Source: Streptomyces echinoruber (lineage in GTDB: Bacteria > Actinomycetota > Actinomycetes > Streptomycetales > Streptomycetaceae). From it: 64,000 bases of DNA. Within the stretch, counting starts at the first letter, position 1. The number at the start of each line of letters is the position of its first letter. The stretch spans positions 1-64,000 of the forward strand of contig NZ_BMWH01000028.1 of NCBI RefSeq assembly GCF_014651135.1. Direction: 5' to 3'. The notes beneath the pieces are model-generated. The model was given only the letters and a program-made list of their open reading frames with translations. It was not told where the DNA came from and made no database searches. Position numbers and translations under genes: made by a program. Below are positions 53,159 through 62,043 of this stretch, one piece after another.

Positions 53159-53517
53159 AGGCTTCCCCTCGCCGGAACTCAGCTCACCCGCAGGACGTTA
53201 GTCCGATTAATTCCGGCAATTCGGTCGGCGGGGCGACGGTTCGGGGGATCTCCCCCGCCTGTTCACCCGGACGTTGCCCCGGGTTGGGGCAAGCCCGCGG
53301 AACGGCCGGCTCCGGGCCGGTCCGGGACACGCGGGGCCGGTCCGGGACACGCCGGGCCGGCCCGGGACGCGCCGGGCGAGGGAGGCGGCCGGGGAGGGAG
53401 GCAGCCGGGGAAGGAGCGGTCGAGCGCGGGGAGCGGCCGGGCGCGGGGAGCGGCCGGGCGGGGGGAGCGGCCGGGCGGGGGGAGCGGCCGGGGGGAGGCA
53501 CGCGACCGCTCCCCGGC
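53159..53517. repeat. GAGCGGCCGGGCGGGGG and GGTCCGGGACACGC repeats
   Basis: About 360 bp without a gene. From 53300 to 53390 GGGCCGGTCCGGGACACGC occurs three times. From 53395 to 53510 there are about five copies of GGGGAGCGGCCGGGCGGG, directly after the - strand stop at 53518. The 53200-53225 part (GTCCGATTAATTCCGGC) is AT-richer and probably carries the acyltransferase promoter. Confidence 0.75.
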
Positions 53518-54852
53518 TCAGCGTCCCCCGGACCGCCGCAGCGCCCGCGCGCGCCGCGCGACCCGGCGCACCGTCGCGTTGCGCGGGATGAACGCGAGCT
53601 GGGCCGGAACCCCGCCCGGCAGCGCCAGGGAGGTCAGGCGGCGGCGTTTGAAGTAGCGCCAGGTGTGCTGGTCCAGGTGCCGGGTCAGGTACGCCTCCGC
53701 GTCCGGGCGCAGGTCCGGGTAGATCTTGGACTGCATGGCGTAGCCGACCGCCCGGACCAGCTCGGTGAGGCGCTCCACGGTCATGCCGCGGCACTGCTCG
53801 CCCACCGCGGCCCGGTCCGCCAGGTCCGGCAGCAGCGCGTCGACGATCGTCACCGGCACGCGGTTGCTGTTCTCGTACGGCGTGAGGCGCTCCAGCAGCA
53901 GCTCGGTGCCGGTGCGGGCGACGGGGATGCCGTAGAGCGCGGAGGCGGTCAGCAGGGCGGTGGAGAAGCAGCCCACGACGAGGGCGGGCCGCATCCGCTG
54001 GTAGAGAACCTCGGCGAGGACGGGCGTGCCGAGCACCGTCAGTTCGGCGCCCAGCTGCTCGGCCCGCCGCTCCAGGACGCGCGAGAAACGGGCCGGTGCC
54101 GAGGGGTGCGGCTTGAACACCACCCGCCGGTGGCCGAGTCCGACGGCGCCCTCCAGCATCCGCGCGTGCAGGTCCTCCTCCTCTTCGGGCGTGAGGATGC
54201 CGAGCGCGGAGAGGTACTGCCCGAGCAGCAGGGCCGGTTCGTCGGCCTTCGGCACCTCGTCGCCGGTGTCGGCGAGTTCGGCCAGCACCTTCAGGAAGGC
54301 GTCGGTGGGCACGATCTCCGGCCGGACGCCGAACTCGGTGAGGAGCAGGGGCTTCAGGCCCGGCACGAGGTCGAGGTGGAGCAGCCGGTCGACGCGGGTG
54401 CCGACCAGCGGGTCGATCTTGTTGCGGGTGGGTCCGTAACTCATCAGGCCGTCGGCGTAGACGGTCACGGGCGCGCCGGTGAAGATCTGGCAGAAGCCGA
54501 GCGCCGGGTTGACCTGGATCGACTCCACGGCCAGTTCGACCGGGTCGTCGCCGAGCCGCCACAGCATCCTCACGTGCCGCTCCCACAGCGGCACGTCGTC
54601 CAGGCGCGGGGCCCAACCGCCCGGGTGGAAGGGCGCGATGACCTCGTTCCAGGACACCACGTCGTCGAAGCGCCCGCGCAGCCGCTCGAAGCCCGGCATC
54701 TCGCTCGGCGCGGGCGTCGTCTCCGGCGTCGCCGCGTTGTTGCACACCAGCAGGATGCGCCGGTCGGCCGCGCCGAAGCAGTCGGAGTCGAGGGCGGCGG
54801 CGAGCGTGGCGGTGCCGTACAGCGTGGAGGCGAGGAAGATCTGCGTGGTCAC
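53518..54852 (-). CDS. Polysialyltransferase-like glycosyltransferase
   Basis: A 444-residue GT of the alpha-2,8-polysialyltransferase type. Motifs are the N-terminal FLASTLYGTATLAAAL, an acidic-Gly motif (VYADGLMSYG), the His-Pro motif (VVFKPHPSAPARFSRVL) and the Ser motif (GCFSTALLTASALYGIP). A basic C-terminus follows. It probably transfers nonulosonic acid residues from a CMP-sugar onto a growing wall polymer. GTG 54852 overlaps the stop of the upstream GT2 gene (GTGA). The divergent half of the cluster at 57.4-60.8 kb makes the CMP-sugar donor. Confidence 0.82.
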   Translation of the reverse strand: MTTQIFLASTLYGTATLAAALDSDCFGAADRRILLVCNNAATPETTPAPSEMPGFERLRGRFDDVVSWNEVIAPFHPGGWAPRLDDVPLWERHVRMLWRLGDDPVELAVESIQVNPALGFCQIFTGAPVTVYADGLMSYGPTRNKIDPLVGTRVDRLLHLDLVPGLKPLLLTEFGVRPEIVPTDAFLKVLAELADTGDEVPKADEPALLLGQYLSALGILTPEEEEDLHARMLEGAVGLGHRRVVFKPHPSAPARFSRVLERRAEQLGAELTVLGTPVLAEVLYQRMRPALVVGCFSTALLTASALYGIPVARTGTELLLERLTPYENSNRVPVTIVDALLPDLADRAAVGEQCRGMTVERLTELVRAVGYAMQSKIYPDLRPDAEAYLTRHLDQHTWRYFKRRRLTSLALPGGVPAQLAFIPRNATVRRVARRARALRRSGGR

Positions 54853-55826
54853 GCGGCCACCCCCGCGACGGCGGGCCGGCGGCGCAGCCGGCGCAGCCGG
54901 GTCGCGCGCTGGACGTCCATGGAGTCGAGCGCCTCGTCGAGGACGTCCTGCGGCATCCGCCGCAGCGCGCCGGCGCTCATCGATTTCAGTTTCCGTGCCA
55001 CCGCCGGCTCGAACCTCTCGATGGAACCCAGATGATGGGAAATGATGGCGCAATAGGTGCGCACGGCCTTCGGCAGGAGTGCGGCCGCCTCGGCGTCCTC
55101 GGCGGTTTCCCGTATGACCTGGTCGAAGGCGCGGATGAAATCGAGCTGCCGCACGTCCCCGATCTGCGTGAGCGAGGAGGCCACCCCCCGCCGGTAGAAG
55201 ACGCCGAGCAGTCCCACCACGGCGAAGGAGTCCGCCTCCCGGTGCAGCCGCCAGATCCACGGCCGGTCCTCGGCCGTGCGCAGACCGTCCGTGAAGTGCA
55301 GCAGGCCCCGGTCGACCAGGCGGCGGTGGTAGACGCCCGCCCAGGCGTAGGCGTAGTCCACGGAGGTGGAGCGGTCGGTGGGCAGGATCGCCTCCCGCGG
55401 GTTCAGCACCACACCGCGCCGGCCGTGCGGCACGCGGTGGACGGTGCGCGCCCGCGCGGTGCACTGCACATGGTCGGTGCGCAGGAAGTCGCAGCCCAGC
55501 TCCTCGATGGCGGCGAGGAGTTGCGGGTAGTGGCCGGGGGCGAGCCAGTCGTCGCCGTCGAGGAACGTCAGGTACTCGCCGCGCGCGGCGTCGATGCCGG
55601 TGTTGCGCGCGGTCGCCAGCCCTCCGTTCCGCTCGTGTCTGATGTACCGCGCGCCGGGCAGTTCACGCTCCGCGCGCGCGAGGATGTCCGGTGTCTCGTC
55701 GCGTGAACAGTCGTCGACGAGAATGAATTCGAAGTCCTCACGTGCGTTCGCCCGCAGACTCCTCAGGGTGTCGGGCGCGTATTGCTGCACGTTGTAGAAC
55801 GGCACGATGACGGAGAGCTTGACCAC
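54849..55826 (-). CDS. Family 2 glycosyltransferase
   Basis: A 325-residue GT2 enzyme. The nucleotide-binding strand KLSVIVPFYNVQQYAPDTLRSL, VDDCSRDETPDIL and the DxD-like FLDGDDWLAPGHY are canonical. Later AEDRPWIWRLHREADSF contains the usual catalytic acidic residue. A helical C-terminal 110 residues follow. GTG 55826 is the start. It is coupled to the polysialyltransferase-like gene and probably builds a linker or adds a branching sugar of the polymer. Confidence 0.9.
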   Translation of the reverse strand: MVKLSVIVPFYNVQQYAPDTLRSLRANAREDFEFILVDDCSRDETPDILARAERELPGARYIRHERNGGLATARNTGIDAARGEYLTFLDGDDWLAPGHYPQLLAAIEELGCDFLRTDHVQCTARARTVHRVPHGRRGVVLNPREAILPTDRSTSVDYAYAWAGVYHRRLVDRGLLHFTDGLRTAEDRPWIWRLHREADSFAVVGLLGVFYRRGVASSLTQIGDVRQLDFIRAFDQVIRETAEDAEAAALLPKAVRTYCAIISHHLGSIERFEPAVARKLKSMSAGALRRMPQDVLDEALDSMDVQRATRLRRLRRRPAVAGVAA

Positions 55827-56024
55827 GCGGACGACCGTAAAACCCGGTCCGGCGCGCGTCTTTACCGTCAGTTTGAGGCGCGGTGAACACCGCGTGGCGA
55901 AGCCGTGAACCCGTTCTTCCCGCGCACCGATCCCGGCCCGATTCGCCATTCGGCGAGGTGCTGTTAACCGTTTGTTGCCTTGTGGTTGGGCGGTACCTAG
56001 AAATGGATTCCTACGGTCGTCGGC
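55827..56024. promoter_or_regulatory. Divergent promoter region of the nonulosonic acid cluster
   Basis: About 200 bp, AT-richer than the neighbouring genes. On the + strand TTGCCT (about 55975) and TAGAAA (about 55998) are 17 bp apart before GTG 56025. The - strand transcripts must start here as well. No clear operator is seen. Confidence 0.35.
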
Positions 56025-57359
56025 GTGCCAGCAAGTGCAACGAAGGCCCTGCGTGTGGCCGTTCTCGCGGATTCCGACACCCGGTGGAAATGGGGCGCGC
56101 TCACCGCGCACCGCATCGCGGGCGGCGACGTCCCGGACCCCTCCGCCGAATCGGGCATCCGCCTGGACGGCTACCTGCTGCGCGGCCGCGCCACTCCCAC
56201 CGCCCGCCAGCTGCAGGAGGTCGGCGTCCGCGCCGACTTTCTGCGCGAGGTGACCGGCGTGGAGTTCCTGCGCGTCATGGGCGAGGAGGCGTACGACGTC
56301 CTCGTGCTCGCCCTGGTCGGCGGCGGTGTGCAGGCGATGCTGCACGGCCTGAAGCGCGTGTGGGAGGGCCGGGACAGGCGGCCCGTCGTCGTCACCGGCT
56401 ATGTCGGCGTCGTCTACGAGAAGCTCGCCGACGGCCTGCTGCTGCGGCACGGCGCCGACCTCGTCCTCGCCAACTCCCGCCAGGACGCGGAGCGTTTCCG
56501 CGCCGTCTACGAGGGAGTCGGTGCGGACGCCTCGGCGGTCACCGAGGTGGCGCTGCCGTTCCTCGGCGGCGCCCCGTACACCGGCGAACACGACCCCTAC
56601 ACCGTGGTGTTCGCCGCCCAGCCCTCCGTCCCGGAGACCCGCCGGGACCGCACCTACCTCCTCGAGCGGCTGATCGGGCACGCCCGCCGGCACCCCGAGC
56701 GCGAGGTGCTGCTCAAGCTGCGCTCCAGACCGGGCGAGCACACCACCCACATCGAGGAGCTGCCGTACCAGAAGCTGGCGCAGAAGGCGGGCGAACTGCC
56801 GCCCAACTTCCGCCTGGTCTACGGCAACATGGGCGAGGTCCTGGACCGCACCGACCTGCTCGTCACGGTCAGCTCCACGGCCGCCCTGGAGGCCCTGCAC
56901 CGCCGCATCCCCACGGTGGTCCTCACCGACCTCGGCATCCGCGAGGCGCTCGGCAACCACCACTTCACCGGCTCCGGCTGCCTCGCCTCCTGGGACCAGC
57001 TCGACGCCGGGCACCGGCCCGAGCCCGACCCGGAGTGGGTGGCCCGGCAGGGCGTGTGCGCCGACGGCTCGTACGCCACCGCCTTCGACACGGCGCGCGA
57101 ACGCATCGCCAAGCTGCTCGCCCAGCCCGCGCTGCCGCCCCTGACCCCCTACTACACCCCGGCGACCGCCCCCGGCTACCTGCCCGGCATCCTCGCCCGC
57201 CACCACCTCGGCCCGGACGGCAGCCCGCTGCCCGGCGCGCCCGCCGCCGACAAGGAGCCCGGCCCGGTGCGGCAGATCGTGCGCCGCGCCGCCCGCGGCG
57301 CCTACCGGCACGGAGTGCAGCGCGTGGCGCCCGTCATCCGCCGGATGGGAGAGCTGTGA
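56025..57359 (+). CDS. DUF6716 putative glycosyltransferase
   Basis: A 444-residue protein of the type named DUF6716 putative glycosyltransferase. It has a two-domain GT-B look: the N-terminal Rossmann start (LRVAVLADSDTRWKWGALTAHRI), ANSRQDAERFRAVYEGVG at the interdomain part, a second half with VVFAAQPSVPETRRDRTYL and LLKLRSRPGEHTTHIEELPY, and the donor-site style VTVSSTAALEALHRRIPTVVLTD. It is the first gene of the rightward operon that then makes CMP-nonulosonate. GTG 56025 is the start. Confidence 0.85.
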   Translation: MPASATKALRVAVLADSDTRWKWGALTAHRIAGGDVPDPSAESGIRLDGYLLRGRATPTARQLQEVGVRADFLREVTGVEFLRVMGEEAYDVLVLALVGGGVQAMLHGLKRVWEGRDRRPVVVTGYVGVVYEKLADGLLLRHGADLVLANSRQDAERFRAVYEGVGADASAVTEVALPFLGGAPYTGEHDPYTVVFAAQPSVPETRRDRTYLLERLIGHARRHPEREVLLKLRSRPGEHTTHIEELPYQKLAQKAGELPPNFRLVYGNMGEVLDRTDLLVTVSSTAALEALHRRIPTVVLTDLGIREALGNHHFTGSGCLASWDQLDAGHRPEPDPEWVARQGVCADGSYATAFDTARERIAKLLAQPALPPLTPYYTPATAPGYLPGILARHHLGPDGSPLPGAPAADKEPGPVRQIVRRAARGAYRHGVQRVAPVIRRMGEL

Positions 57360-57418
57360 CCACCCGCGTCCCGCGTCAGGCACGCCCAGCGCCCGACGCA
57401 TCCCAAGGAGTTGACCCC

Positions 57419-58786
57419 ATGTCCGATCCGCAGGCGGGCCCCGGCAGCCCGGCACGCCGTGTGCTCGCGGTGATCCCCGCGCGCGGCGGCTCCAAGGGCG
57501 TGCCCGCGAAGAACCTCGCCCCCGTCGGCGGCGTGCCGCTGGTGGCCCGCGCCGTGCGCGCGTGCCTGGCCGCCCGGCTGGTCACCGACGTCGTGGTCTC
57601 CACCGACGACCGGGCCATCGCCGCCGTGGCCCGCGAGGCCGGCGCCGAGGTCGTGCTGCGCCCGGCCGCCCTCGCCGGCGACACCGCCACCTCCGAGGCC
57701 GCCGTGCTGCACGCCCTGGACGCCCACGAGGCCCTGCACGGCGCGCCCGTCGACGTCGTGCTGCTCGTGCAGTGCACCAGCCCGTTCCTGAGGCGCGAGG
57801 ACGTCGACGGGGTGGCCGCCGCGATCCTGGAGCACGGTGCCGACACCGCCGTCACCGTCGCCCCCTTCCACGGCTTCATCTGGCGCGACGCCGCCGACGA
57901 CCCCCGGGTCGCCGAGCCGGCCCGCACCGCCGGCCAGGTCGGCGGCGCGGCCGGCGGCACCCGGGTCGCCCACGCGACCGTCACCGAGGGCGGCTACGGC
58001 GTCAACCACGACAAGTCCTTCCGCCCCCGCCGCCAGGACCGCCCCCAGGACCTGCTGGAGACCGGCGCCGCCTACGCGATGACGGCCGCGGGCTTCCGCG
58101 AGCACCGGCACCGCTTCTTCGGCCGCACCGAACTCGTCCGCACCGACCCCGCGCGGGTGCTGGAGATCGACGACCCGCACGACCTGGCCCGCGCCCGTGC
58201 CCTGGCGCCCCTCTTCGACGCCGGCCTCCCCCAGGCTCCCGACCTCACTCGGGCAGGGGAGACCCCCACCGGCGCCCTCCCCACCCGCGACGACGTCGAC
58301 GCCGTCGTCCTCGACTTCGACGGCACCCAGACCGACGACCGGGTGCTGATCGACTCCGACGGACGGGAGTTCGTCTCCGTGCACCGCGGGGACGGCCTCG
58401 GCATCGCCGCCCTGCGCCGCAGCGGCCTGAAGATGCTGATCCTGTCCACGGAACAGAACCCGGTCGTGGCGGCCCGCGCACGGAAACTGCGGATCCCCGT
58501 GCTGCACGGCATCGACCGGAAGGACCTCGCGCTCAAGCAGTGGTGCGAGGAGCAGGGCATCGCGCCGGAGCGCGTGCTCTACGTCGGCAACGACGTCAAC
58601 GACCTCCCGTGCTTCGCCCTCGCCGGCTGGCCCGTGGCGGTCGCGAGCGCCCACGACGCCGTCCGCGGCGCCGCACGCGCGGTCACCACCGTCCCCGGTG
58701 GTGAGGGCGCGATCCGGGAGATCGCCGGCTGGATCCTCGGCTCCTCCCTCGACTCCCCCGATTCCCCCACCCAGCCCGTCACGTAA
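57419..58786 (+). CDS. CMP-nonulosonate (Kdn/NeuA) cytidylyltransferase fused to HAD phosphatase
   Basis: A 455-residue fusion. Residues about 15-265 are an acylneuraminate cytidylyltransferase (VIPARGGSKGVPAKNLAPVGGVPLV; QCTSPFLRREDVDG). Residues about 292-455 are a KdsC-like HAD phosphatase with DxD (D299, D301 in LDFDGTQTDD) and YVGNDVNDLPCF. The phosphatase would dephosphorylate Kdn-9-phosphate or a similar product and the transferase would activate it with CTP. The inter-domain linker is encoded by a palindromic mini-element (58224-58270). AAGGAG precedes ATG 57419. Confidence 0.92.
   Translation: MSDPQAGPGSPARRVLAVIPARGGSKGVPAKNLAPVGGVPLVARAVRACLAARLVTDVVVSTDDRAIAAVAREAGAEVVLRPAALAGDTATSEAAVLHALDAHEALHGAPVDVVLLVQCTSPFLRREDVDGVAAAILEHGADTAVTVAPFHGFIWRDAADDPRVAEPARTAGQVGGAAGGTRVAHATVTEGGYGVNHDKSFRPRRQDRPQDLLETGAAYAMTAAGFREHRHRFFGRTELVRTDPARVLEIDDPHDLARARALAPLFDAGLPQAPDLTRAGETPTGALPTRDDVDAVVLDFDGTQTDDRVLIDSDGREFVSVHRGDGLGIAALRRSGLKMLILSTEQNPVVAARARKLRIPVLHGIDRKDLALKQWCEEQGIAPERVLYVGNDVNDLPCFALAGWPVAVASAHDAVRGAARAVTTVPGGEGAIREIAGWILGSSLDSPDSPTQPVT
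58224..58270. repeat. Palindromic mini-element in the linker of the fused transferase
   Basis: Ends are GCCTCCCCC and GGGGAGACCCCC with an inner CCCGA-CCTCAC-TCGGG hairpin. The ends match the element at 16584-16616. It is in frame and encodes GLPQAPDLTRAGETPTG. Confidence 0.65.
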
Positions 58787-58801
58787 GGGACATCACCTGC
58801 C

Positions 58802-59737
58802 ATGAGCAACTCCCGTCTGCGCACGCTCGGTTCCCGCGAGGTCGGCCCGGGCCGCCCGGTCTACGTCACCGGCGAGATCGGCATCAACCACAACGGCGAC
58901 CTCGAGAACGCCTTCAAGTTGATCGACGCGGCCGCCGAGGCCGGCTGCGACGCCGTGAAGTTCCAGAAGCGCACCCCGGAGATCTGCACTCCGCGCGACC
59001 AGTGGGACATCGAGCGTGACACCCCCTGGGGCCGCATGACCTACATCGACTACCGCCACCGGGTGGAGTTCGGCGAGGACGAGTACCGCGCCATCGACGA
59101 GTACTGCCGCACGAAGGGCATCGACTGGTTCGCCTCCCCGTGGGACACCGAGGCCGTCGCCTTCCTGGAGAAGTTCGACGTCCCGGCCCACAAGGTGGCC
59201 TCCGCCTCCCTGACCGACGACGAGCTGCTGCGCGCCCTGCGCGCCACCGGCAAGACGATCATCCTGTCCACCGGCATGTCCACCCCGAAGCAGATCCGCC
59301 ACGCGGTGGAGGTCCTCGGCAGCGACAACATCCTGCTCTGCCACGCCACCTCGACCTACCCGGCCAAGGCCGAGGAGCTCAACCTGCGCGTGATCAACAC
59401 CCTGGAGCGGGAGTACCCGAACGTGCCGATCGGCTACTCCGGCCACGAGACCGGCCTGCAGACCACGCTCGCCGCGGTCGCGCTCGGCGCCTGCTTCGTC
59501 GAGCGGCACATCACCCTCGACCGCGCCATGTGGGGCTCCGACCAGGCCGCCTCCGTCGAGCCGCAGGGCCTGGCCCGCCTGGTGCGCGACATCCGCATCA
59601 TCGAGGAGGCCCTCGGCGACGGCGTGAAGAAGGTCTACGAGTCCGAGCTGGGCCCGATGAAGAAGCTGCGCCGCGTCGCCGGCGTGGTCGCCGAGGCGGA
59701 GATCGCCGCGGCCGCGGGCGAGCCGGTCACGGTCTGA
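58802..59737 (+). CDS. Nonulosonic acid synthase (NeuB/Kdn synthase family)
   Basis: A 311-residue PEP-dependent condensing enzyme. The NeuB TIM-barrel motifs are all present: GEIGINHNGDLENAFKLID, AVKFQKRTPE, DWFASPWDTEAV, ILSTGMST, LLCHATSTYPA, GYSGHETGL, and VERHITLDRAMWGSDQAAS. The C-terminal antifreeze-like SAF domain of canonical NeuB (total about 350 residues) is missing. It would join PEP to mannose-6-phosphate or ManNAc(-6-P). With a HAD phosphatase in the previous gene, a 9-phosphate product is likely. It starts 15 bp after that gene. Confidence 0.93.
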   Translation: MSNSRLRTLGSREVGPGRPVYVTGEIGINHNGDLENAFKLIDAAAEAGCDAVKFQKRTPEICTPRDQWDIERDTPWGRMTYIDYRHRVEFGEDEYRAIDEYCRTKGIDWFASPWDTEAVAFLEKFDVPAHKVASASLTDDELLRALRATGKTIILSTGMSTPKQIRHAVEVLGSDNILLCHATSTYPAKAEELNLRVINTLEREYPNVPIGYSGHETGLQTTLAAVALGACFVERHITLDRAMWGSDQAASVEPQGLARLVRDIRIIEEALGDGVKKVYESELGPMKKLRRVAGVVAEAEIAAAAGEPVTV

Positions 59738-59769
59738 GCCGCGCCGACTGACGGGACGGTCGTACGCCG

Positions 59770-60849
59770 ATGAGCCCCCGCGCCGGATCCACCCCCCGCA
59801 CTCTCGCGTTCGTCGAGAGCCCGGTACAGCTGCTGAACGTACTGGAGTGGGCGCACGCGCACGCGCCCAGGGCCCAGGAGGAACCCGGCGCGGGGCTCAC
59901 CCTCGTCGTCCTGTCGCCCACCGACCCCATGACCCGCGGCCAGCTCCGCCGCATGTCCGAGCTGGCCCGCGACGACGGCCACGACGTTCGCTGGGAGGAG
60001 GCCCGCGGCGGCGCCACCGCGCCCTTGCGGACGACGGGCGGCCTGGCCCCGCTGCTGCGCCGGGCCGACCGGGTCGTCATGGGCGACCCGTTCTCCCGCT
60101 ACGTCCAGCTCCTGCTGACCCTCACCCGGGCCCGCGACCTGGTTGTCGTCGACGACGGCACGGCGACCATGGAGTTCGTCGCCCAGCTCGCCCGCGGCGA
60201 GCGCCTGGTGCGCTGGCACCGCAAGGGCGGCCGCCCCGGCGCCCGCGACCTGCTCTTCGCGCCGGTCTCCTCCGCGGCCCGCCGCCGCCTGACACCGGAC
60301 GGCCGGCGCAGCGTCGAGGTGTTCTCCTCCATGCCGGTGGACGAGACACCGGCCGGCGTGACCGTCACGGCCAACGACTTCTCCTGGACCCGTGCCCGCT
60401 TCGGCCCGCCCCGCATCACCAGGAGCGCCGACCTGGTCGGCACGTCCCTGGTGGAGACCGGCGTCGTCGACGGCGACCGCTACCTGGACGCCGTCCGCGC
60501 CCTGGCCAAGGCCCACGGTGCCACCCGCTACTTCGCCCACCGCCGCGAGAGCGCCGAGAAGCTGCACCGCCTCGCCCTGGAGACGGGCCTGGAGATCGTC
60601 CGCCCCGACCTGCCGCTGGAGCTGATCGCCCGCCGCGGCCCCGTCGGGAGCACCATCCTCAGCTTCCCCTCCACCGTCGTCCACACCCTGCCCCTCGCCC
60701 TGGCCGGCACCGGCGTCCGCGTCGCCGTCTGCGACATCGACCCGGCCTGGCTCACCGCCCACGCCTCACCGCGGGCCCAGGGCTTCCTGTCGGGGGTGAC
60801 GGACACCGCACGGGACGTGCACCGGCTCACGGCGGTGAGGACGGCGTAG
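59770..60849 (+). CDS. Polysialyltransferase-like protein (second copy type)
   Basis: A 359-residue protein beginning RTLAFVESPVQLLNVLEWAHAHA, the pattern of PST/LST sialyltransferases. The acidic-Gly motif is VVVDDGTATM, the basic/His motif is FAHRRESAEKLHRL, and the Ser/Thr motif is SFPSTVVHTLPLAL. It is more distant from known enzymes than the 53518 product. Co-transcription with the CMP-sugar genes makes it a good candidate for the first or polymerising nonulosonyl transfer. ATG 59770 begins 32 bp after the synthase stop. Confidence 0.8.
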   Translation: MSPRAGSTPRTLAFVESPVQLLNVLEWAHAHAPRAQEEPGAGLTLVVLSPTDPMTRGQLRRMSELARDDGHDVRWEEARGGATAPLRTTGGLAPLLRRADRVVMGDPFSRYVQLLLTLTRARDLVVVDDGTATMEFVAQLARGERLVRWHRKGGRPGARDLLFAPVSSAARRRLTPDGRRSVEVFSSMPVDETPAGVTVTANDFSWTRARFGPPRITRSADLVGTSLVETGVVDGDRYLDAVRALAKAHGATRYFAHRRESAEKLHRLALETGLEIVRPDLPLELIARRGPVGSTILSFPSTVVHTLPLALAGTGVRVAVCDIDPAWLTAHASPRAQGFLSGVTDTARDVHRLTAVRTA

Positions 60850-61060
60850 CGCGGGCCGTGAGCACGGCGTGGCGCGGGACGTGAGAACGGCGTGGCGTGG
60901 GGCTGTGAGCACGGCATGACGCGGCCGTGAGGACGGCATGGCGCGGGCCGTGGGCGCGGCATGGCGCGGGCCGTGGGCGCGGTGCAGCGCCCGGGGTGGG
61001 CACGGGTGCGGCGAGGGCCGCGGGCGTGACGCGGCGGGGACGGTGGGCGCCGCGGCGGGG
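60832..61060 (+). repeat. GTGAGCACGGCGTGGCGCGGG repeats after the polysialyltransferase-like gene
   Basis: The gene end GCGGTGAGGACGGCG-TAG-CGCGGGCC is followed by five or more 22-26-bp copies (CCGTGAGCACGGCGTGGCGC and variants), some changing TAG to TGG or TGA. The block continues in degenerate form to about 61060. Confidence 0.8.
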
Positions 61061-61084
61061 CGCGCGCGGCTCACCCCGCCCGGC

Positions 61085-61747
61085 TCACCCCCGCGCGCCC
61101 GGCCGGGCCGCCAGCAGGAAGGCCCGGGCCCGCTTCTCCTCGCCCTCGGGCTCGCGCAGCAGCCGGGCGCGCGGCTCCAGGCCGGCGTCCGTCACCGCGG
61201 CGGCCATGTCCTGCGGGGTGCGGAAGTAGTAGTCGAGGGACGTCTCGTGCCCGAACCGCTCCGACAGGTGGAGGTGCTCGGCGTCCCCGGTCCGGAAGCC
61301 CAGCAGGAGCAGGCCGCCGGGGACGAGGACGCGGTGGAATTCGGCGAGGACGGCGGGCAGGTGCGCGTCGGGTATGTGGATCACGGAGTCGAGGGCGAGG
61401 ACCCCGCCGAGCGTGGCGTCCGGCAGGTCCAGTCCGGTCATGGAACCGACGTGGAAGCGCAGCCCGGGATGGGCGCGGCTCGCCAGTGCCACCATGCGCG
61501 GGGAGAGGTCCACCCCGAACACCGGAACGCCGAGGTCGTGCAGGTGGGCGGTGACGTTCCCGGGCCCGCAGCCGACGTCGGCGACGGGCGCGTCGCCGCC
61601 CGCCCGCACCAGCTCGGCGAAGGCGGCGAGCAGGGCGCGCTCCAGCGGCCGGTCGGCCGGGCCGCCGGGGAACGCGGCGGCGTAGTCGTGCGCGATGGCG
61701 TCGTACGAGGCCCGGGTGGCCCGCAGGAAGGCGTGGTCGGCGGTCAC
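61085..61747 (-). CDS. Class I SAM-dependent methyltransferase
   Basis: A 220-residue methyltransferase. SAM motif I is PVADVGCGPGNVTAHL, the acidic ribose-binding loop is GVDLSPRMVALA, and post-I and later strands are LALDSVIHIP and LVPGGLLLLGF. The substrate is unknown. GTG 61747 is the start. It is transcribed convergently with the nonulosonic acid operon and divergently from the amidohydrolase gene; its product could modify cell-wall sugars, but this is only proximity. Confidence 0.9.
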   Translation of the reverse strand: MTADHAFLRATRASYDAIAHDYAAAFPGGPADRPLERALLAAFAELVRAGGDAPVADVGCGPGNVTAHLHDLGVPVFGVDLSPRMVALASRAHPGLRFHVGSMTGLDLPDATLGGVLALDSVIHIPDAHLPAVLAEFHRVLVPGGLLLLGFRTGDAEHLHLSERFGHETSLDYYFRTPQDMAAAVTDAGLEPRARLLREPEGEEKRARAFLLAARPGARG

Positions 61748-62043
61748 GTCGGCGCACCCTAGCGGCCTTCCGCCTCACCCGTCCGGGCGTTCACCGGAAG
61801 TCGGCCGGGCCGTTCACCGGAGGTCCGCCAGGTGGACAGGTCGGCTTGGTTCGCCAAAGGCGTGGTATCCGTGAGGGGAGAAGGGGAGGTGGCCTGGCGT
61901 AAAAAACAGGTGAGCCTACCCATCCTGTTCCCGCCCCATGCGCCCGGCAGTGAGATTTTTCTCCCTCCATCGGGTTGAAATTTTGTTGATCGTGGAGCCG
62001 TCTCGCGGTCGGGCGTCCTACCCTTCAAAGGGTGAAGCAACTG
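61748..62043. other. Divergent intergenic region with AT-rich patches
   Basis: Close to 300 bp without a gene. On the - strand TAGGCT (near 61912) could be the methyltransferase -10. AT-rich patches are GCGTAAAAAACAGG (61898), GAGATTTTTCTC (61952) and GAAATTTTGTTGATC (61977). ACCCTTCAAAGGGT (about 62020) is a near-palindrome overlapping the ribosome site of the amidohydrolase. Confidence 0.4.

Noticed and set aside
61900..61925. Iron box (DmdR/IdeR) at GGTGAGCCTACCC
   Set aside because: Only about 12 of 19 consensus positions match, and the neighbouring genes (methyltransferase, amidohydrolase) are not iron-related.
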